A stretch of DNA of 64,000 bases. Source: Planctomycetota bacterium (GTDB taxonomy: Bacteria > Planctomycetota > UBA1135 > UBA2386). The position numbers and the translations under genes are program-made. The stretch lies in assembly GCA_016716265.1 (NCBI GenBank), contig JADJWQ010000006.1, positions 2,631,501-2,695,500 of the forward strand, read 5' to 3'. Numbering within the stretch: position 1 is the first letter of the stretch; each line of letters begins with the position of its first letter. Below are positions 61,101-64,000 of the stretch, piece after piece. A model generated the notes under the pieces. The model saw nothing but the letters and a program-made list of their open reading frames with translations. It searched no databases and was not told where the DNA came from.

Positions 61101-63247
61101 TGGCCGGGAGAGAGCAGCGGCGGCTGCCGGTGCGGAGAGCATTCCGCGAGCTTGCCGAAGTACAGCTCGTCGACCTCGGGGTTGAGCCGGAACGAACCTG
61201 CGAGGATCTCCAGCATCGCGTTGCGGAGGCGCTGTAGGTAGGCACCTGCCCAACGCAGCCGGATGGGGTGCGTCGCCAGGAGCACGTTGCACTGCGAGTC
61301 CAGATGGAGCGTCTCCATCTCCAGGAACGCCTCGAGTTCGTCGTGTTGCTCGTCGTGTGGAACGCAGCGGACGAGCGCGTCCTCGAGGAACCCGCTCCAG
61401 GTGTCGACGTAGCGGCCGATCGAGTCGGCGCAGATTCCCCGGCGACGCCACTCCCGGAACGTCGCCCTGCGGAGGTCGAGCCAACGGCCCGTCGGACCGG
61501 AGTCCGCCGCCGCCAGAGCTACACCGCTCAAGGGGACTCGAGGGTCGCGGGTGCTGTCGCACCAGGACTCGAGATCCGCCCAGTGGCCTGCGATCCGGAC
61601 TGGATCCGCCGGATCCAGAACGAGGCGAGCAAACGCAGCCAAGCCCGCTGGACTTCGAGCATCGGTCGGACTCCACGAAAAGCGTCTCAGCACCCGTGTG
61701 CCAGGTTCCGCGACCAGCTGGAGTCGCAGGTCCATCCAGGCCCTCTCCAGGGACTCGTCCACCTTCTGCGCCTGGGATTCCTCGTCCTGCGGCTCTTCCG
61801 AGGGGAACAGTCGCTCGTGGAGTTCGACGAAGTCCACCTCACCGTTCACCAACTCGGGTGCGATCTCCAGGGGCACGCCGACGCTGTCGATGCTCGATCG
61901 AGCGACGTATTCGAGCGTGCGCGCGTAGAGGAATCGGAAGAGGGCTCTGGTGTAGCGAGCGTCTTCCTCCTCGGAGTTCTCGGCGAGGATACGGAACGCC
62001 TCGATCGAATCGCGCTCCTCCTCCGCCGTGGCGGCGTACAGCTGCTCGACGATCGCGACGAGAGGATCGGCGACGGTCGGAGAGCGCGGGTTCGCGAGCT
62101 TCTCCAGAGCCTTGCGCAGAGGAGGGCTCAGGAGATCCGCGAAGGCGGGCTGATCCGGTTCCGACGGCTCCTCGTCCAGCAGTGCCTTCGCCGCATCGGG
62201 TTCTTGGTCGTCGAGCCGGGTCTGAACGTCGAGCGCGTCGTAGTCAGCAACGAGACCGGGATGCTCGTCCTGCAGGTACTTCTGGATCCGGGTGCCGAGA
62301 CCGTCGCGGCTCTCCGTGTCCTTCGCGAAAATCTGTTCCCAGATGCTGAGGGGGACGGCGCTGAAGCGCTCGACCGAGGGCGCGGCGAGCAGCGCCGCCA
62401 ACGCAGTCCGCCACCGCTCCTGTTGCGAGGAGTCGAAGTACTCCCCCGACTCGTTCCGGAACTCCGTCGCCAGGATCCGGCGCCCGATGTCCTCCTCGTC
62501 CAGGTCCTTGCCAGCCGGGTTGTAGAAGTTCGCCATCCGAACGTTCTGCGTCAGGCGCTTGGTCTCCTGGCCTCCGGCGACATCGAACAGGTCGTCGTCG
62601 GGGAACAGGAGCAGGTGAGGAAGGCAGCTCTCGACGGCGTCGTGGACCTCGTGCTGCGAGACCGCGCGTGCGTCTCTGCCCAGAGCCGATGCACATTGGA
62701 CTACGAAGTCGACCCACGTGCGCAGGGCGACCTGCCCACTCTCGCGGTCGTAGACGTGGAAGATCCTCTCCAGAACCTGGATCAATTCCTCCGGAGCGGA
62801 TCGGTCCTCGGTGGCGCTCGCGAGCCGCCACGCGATCGACGTCAATTCGCGACGCCTGCCCTCTCCACCGTCGTCGACGTTGGGTTTCAGCAGCGTACCG
62901 TCCTTCACGAGGTGCATGTTACGGAGGCTCTGCGCCTCCGCCTGCCCCTCGACGTCGAAGATCACGACTCCGGCCGCGCTCGTGTTCCGGTATTGGACGA
63001 GCGTCTCGCCCTCGGCCAGGAACCACTCGGTCGGGCAATCCGGCCACGGAACGTGCGTGCCGATCTTCAGGGCGACCCCCGTGCCGACGACCACAGCGTC
63101 GGAGGCCAGGTGGCGCATCGCGACTTCGATCTCTGGCCGCTCGAAGCCGACGAGCCGGAGCATCGGTGCGCCCGTGCGACGCGATCCGAGCTCCGCGGCA
63201 ACCAATCGGGCCAGACTGAGTCCGACGACTCGCGGTGAGGAGCTCAT
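58106..63247 (-). CDS. Giant FtsK/HerA-type ATPase of a defence system
   Basis: The 1713-residue protein starts at ATG 63247. The first ~1450 residues have no obvious membrane helix and no family I can name with certainty. They include LRLVGFERPEIEVAM, LKIGTHVPWPD, WFLAEGETLVQYRNTSAAGVVIFD and long helical stretches. The C-terminal ~250 residues are an FtsK/SpoIIIE motor: Walker A LIGGTTGSGKSVALEGIL (about residues 1495-1505), Walker B HVVVLDEYADLT (about 1605), ATQKPSAEIL and GAEALAGKGDAFFK. Large ATPases of this kind, for example DptH of phosphorothioation restriction, are the nearest described architecture I recall. Its ATG overlaps the upstream gene's stop (ATGA). Confidence 0.75.
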   Translation of the reverse strand: MSSSPRVVGLSLARLVAAELGSRRTGAPMLRLVGFERPEIEVAMRHLASDAVVVGTGVALKIGTHVPWPDCPTEWFLAEGETLVQYRNTSAAGVVIFDVEGQAEAQSLRNMHLVKDGTLLKPNVDDGGEGRRRELTSIAWRLASATEDRSAPEELIQVLERIFHVYDRESGQVALRTWVDFVVQCASALGRDARAVSQHEVHDAVESCLPHLLLFPDDDLFDVAGGQETKRLTQNVRMANFYNPAGKDLDEEDIGRRILATEFRNESGEYFDSSQQERWRTALAALLAAPSVERFSAVPLSIWEQIFAKDTESRDGLGTRIQKYLQDEHPGLVADYDALDVQTRLDDQEPDAAKALLDEEPSEPDQPAFADLLSPPLRKALEKLANPRSPTVADPLVAIVEQLYAATAEEERDSIEAFRILAENSEEEDARYTRALFRFLYARTLEYVARSSIDSVGVPLEIAPELVNGEVDFVELHERLFPSEEPQDEESQAQKVDESLERAWMDLRLQLVAEPGTRVLRRFSWSPTDARSPAGLAAFARLVLDPADPVRIAGHWADLESWCDSTRDPRVPLSGVALAAADSGPTGRWLDLRRATFREWRRRGICADSIGRYVDTWSGFLEDALVRCVPHDEQHDELEAFLEMETLHLDSQCNVLLATHPIRLRWAGAYLQRLRNAMLEILAGSFRLNPEVDELYFGKLAECSPHRQPPLLSPGHNALGIATREFGWHEEYRAIVRDDAPSDAWVGSIDNQSVTAMARVVGRYLEAHPHKLDGLSVLFISRDGDADHVERLVRDIRSTESNDLVVTVHVVAPREGHEEIARRLEMLETEDRSRIELLPRLRTILHPSDLLETEDVAPGFGLDGQVDLVLVPNLFGTNTSINRRTQGRRTGSFDPLLDDATHESNSEDGGGRKNVSRQFLPMGGDTLLEGWSSLQVWRKSWSRVGEDDRDQVDFFSLQVRFTDSVDLFSRLHDWGHWVVTLDPYVGREQIEASEKRPDVITVQPKVGKNGRYTLVVSSSTGRVFVVERLRRRIRHDLPTTDEATARRVAESIYDTSRQFAPGVVLRALGLGRTTQEILGLVVARTIVEEHRARRSDDVLDAWLSLDELTHWFGGAHRPRADMLRVLGRRDDGGRLRLRFQILEAKFREREDLGRGEAQLARTEQVLRPALTPPDDEASIHFADADIWRRELLAAIEQCSARYADAARDGEEGHERSTTLLDDDIRDAILTGRYAVDEMETILCTVAAGEVGLQESCERSPSGEHVWFRVGTTGLQRVLRSFGATTRSTVDGPEPEAETDRPVETVGDPTLSEVELAPRRPELTAEDGRGNPKPPTTVSSREDHGKDDEGPPPIEGHLGAPELERRYQSVLDCFARFDIRVTRPNQYAPEEGPAFYEVRVTPERSVKLERVLGLDRELHLALALPEHLRIRSFVDRGAVVFQIPKEDAERYFVSTRDLWPRAGFPRSEADGLRVPLGEDARGEVVWLDFGDDSPHLLIGGTTGSGKSVALEGILQGLCHQHEADDLRLLLIDPKGTELLGFEDTEHVEGDIGCDSEDAIELLEKEVAEMERRYRCFKELKRERDLRVRSLREFNEVVDPAERLPWHVVVLDEYADLTADKEDRRKIEALLQRLTQKARAAGIHVIVATQKPSAEILSTAIRSNLPAQLALRVKTAQDSRIVMDETGAEALAGKGDAFFKTTKGVVRVQTAQFQA

Positions 63248-64000
63248 GATACGACCTCCGGACGCACCATGCGGGTCTGGTCCGAGTAGCGAACGAGCAT
63301 TCCCAGCGTGTCGAGACGATTTGCCAGCGCTTCCGCGTTGGCATCGAAATCCGACCGATCGAGGTGGCGAAGAGTGTCGGTCCGGGAGGCCGCTGCCTTG
63401 TCGACGATCAGCCCGAGCGAATCGAAGAGAACGTCCTGGCAGAATCGCTCGAATGAGACCTCCTGATCGAGAGTGGCGAGCAGGACCGACTCCAACAATT
63501 CGTTGCCGAGCACGAAGTGACGCTTTCCCGTCGTCGCATTGAGTCCGCCCACGGCCGCCATCGTCCCCGAGAAGAAACTCCTCGCGGCCTCGCGCCACTT
63601 GCTCGAACCGGTCTTCGCGAGTTCGTCGGGGAACTCGCGAGCTGCGACGTCGTTCAAGGCGTTCGCGATGTCGGCCCGTATACGCTCGTGCACCTCGCGA
63701 GAGCGCCGGCGGATCGGGCCGGGTCCGGTGCCCAGGTCGATCGGAATAGGAACTCGGGTCACGAGACGTTCCCCATCCGCTGTGCCCTCGAGCCAATGGC
63801 GTGCGACGTCGGCCTCGTAGCGGGCGAGACAGTACGGGACCCAGTGCATCAGGGCCTCGACGCGCTTCGCACGGGGGAGGTCGCGGCCGGCGATCCGGCT
63901 GACTCCCGCGCGCAGGAGTTCCACCCAAGGCGATCGTTGGTCGAAACCTCCTGTGCCGCCGTCGGTCGCGATGCAGTCCCTCTCGCCGATCTCCTCGAAC
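63244..64000 (-). CDS. Unknown partner of the FtsK-type ATPase, 5' end outside window
   Basis: The frame is open to the window edge; the GTG at 63924 is an internal option only. Visible segments include IGERDCIATDGGTGGFDQRSPW, KRVEALMHWVPYCLARYE, HFVLGNELLESVLLATLDQE and FCQDVLFDSLGLIVDKAAA. It is helical and soluble with no catalytic motif. It is translationally coupled to the ATPase gene and so probably belongs to the same system. A DptG-like role is a guess from position and general style only. Confidence 0.6.
   Translation of the reverse strand, partial: FEEIGERDCIATDGGTGGFDQRSPWVELLRAGVSRIAGRDLPRAKRVEALMHWVPYCLARYEADVARHWLEGTADGERLVTRVPIPIDLGTGPGPIRRRSREVHERIRADIANALNDVAAREFPDELAKTGSSKWREAARSFFSGTMAAVGGLNATTGKRHFVLGNELLESVLLATLDQEVSFERFCQDVLFDSLGLIVDKAAASRTDTLRHLDRSDFDANAEALANRLDTLGMLVRYSDQTRMVRPEVVS

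Noticed and set aside
56199..64000. Prophage remnant
   Set aside because: No structural, integrase or lysis genes are visible; methyltransferase, Vsr and motor ATPase fit a restriction-type island better.

Overview
This is a GC-rich bacterial chromosome segment that looks planctomycete (Planctomycetota, deep marine or soil type). The evidence is two ECF sigma factor / giant serine-threonine kinase pairs, several long secreted proteins ending in the same planctomycete-type C-terminal domain, a DUF4091 protein and a VKAL-repeat protein. No rRNA, tRNA or CRISPR array was recognised. The whole assignment rests on protein motifs read by eye.

Left part (1-9.9 kb): class I fumarase (cut by the window edge), a PLP decarboxylase, a frameshifted DUF4091 protein, then a tightly overlapping run of a thioredoxin-like protein, an ECF sigma factor and a kinase-TPR receptor, followed by a cytochrome c lipoprotein. 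The thioredoxin gene has an in-frame TGA exactly where the first cysteine of the CxxC motif belongs, and a SECIS-like hairpin follows it. I call it a selenoprotein.

9.9-14 kb (minus strand): a three-gene operon whose stop and start codons overlap. It encodes a membrane protein ending in nine CHS units of a CHSA repeat, a radical SAM/SPASM enzyme with a PqqD-like N-terminal domain, and a small membrane protein. It looks like a peptide-modification system in which the substrate is the tail of a membrane protein.

14-34 kb: secreted proteins (one with about 16 DGTxAGT repeats), an SGNH hydrolase, a five-gene lipoprotein operon including an LpoB-like protein, then housekeeping genes (Uup-type ABC-F ATPase, arginyl-tRNA synthetase, adenine phosphoribosyltransferase). 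34-37 kb: a GEMM-type c-di-GMP riboswitch upstream of a FliA-type sigma factor and a CheC/receiver-like protein. 37-42.3 kb: a frameshifted VKAL protein, an acetyltransferase, a selD remnant, a 165-bp foldback element and a membrane-fusion / glycosyltransferase pair resembling exopolysaccharide synthases.

42.3-49.6 kb is a mobile-element sink. It holds two group II intron reverse transcriptase remnants, a DUF433/DUF5615 toxin-antitoxin pair with a broken toxin, an IS4-family element with a perfect 10-bp target duplication that itself carries an IS1380-family element, and an ISKra4-type transposase. 50-55 kb holds a second ECF sigma / kinase pair, this one with a WD40-like sensor. 55.4-55.9 kb holds two opposed IS66 tails. 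56-64 kb is a probable defence island: a cytosine-5 methyltransferase, a Vsr nickase, a 1713-residue FtsK/HerA-type ATPase and an upstream partner that runs off the window. Single-base changes next to G runs break at least three genes, so some frameshifts may be assembly errors.
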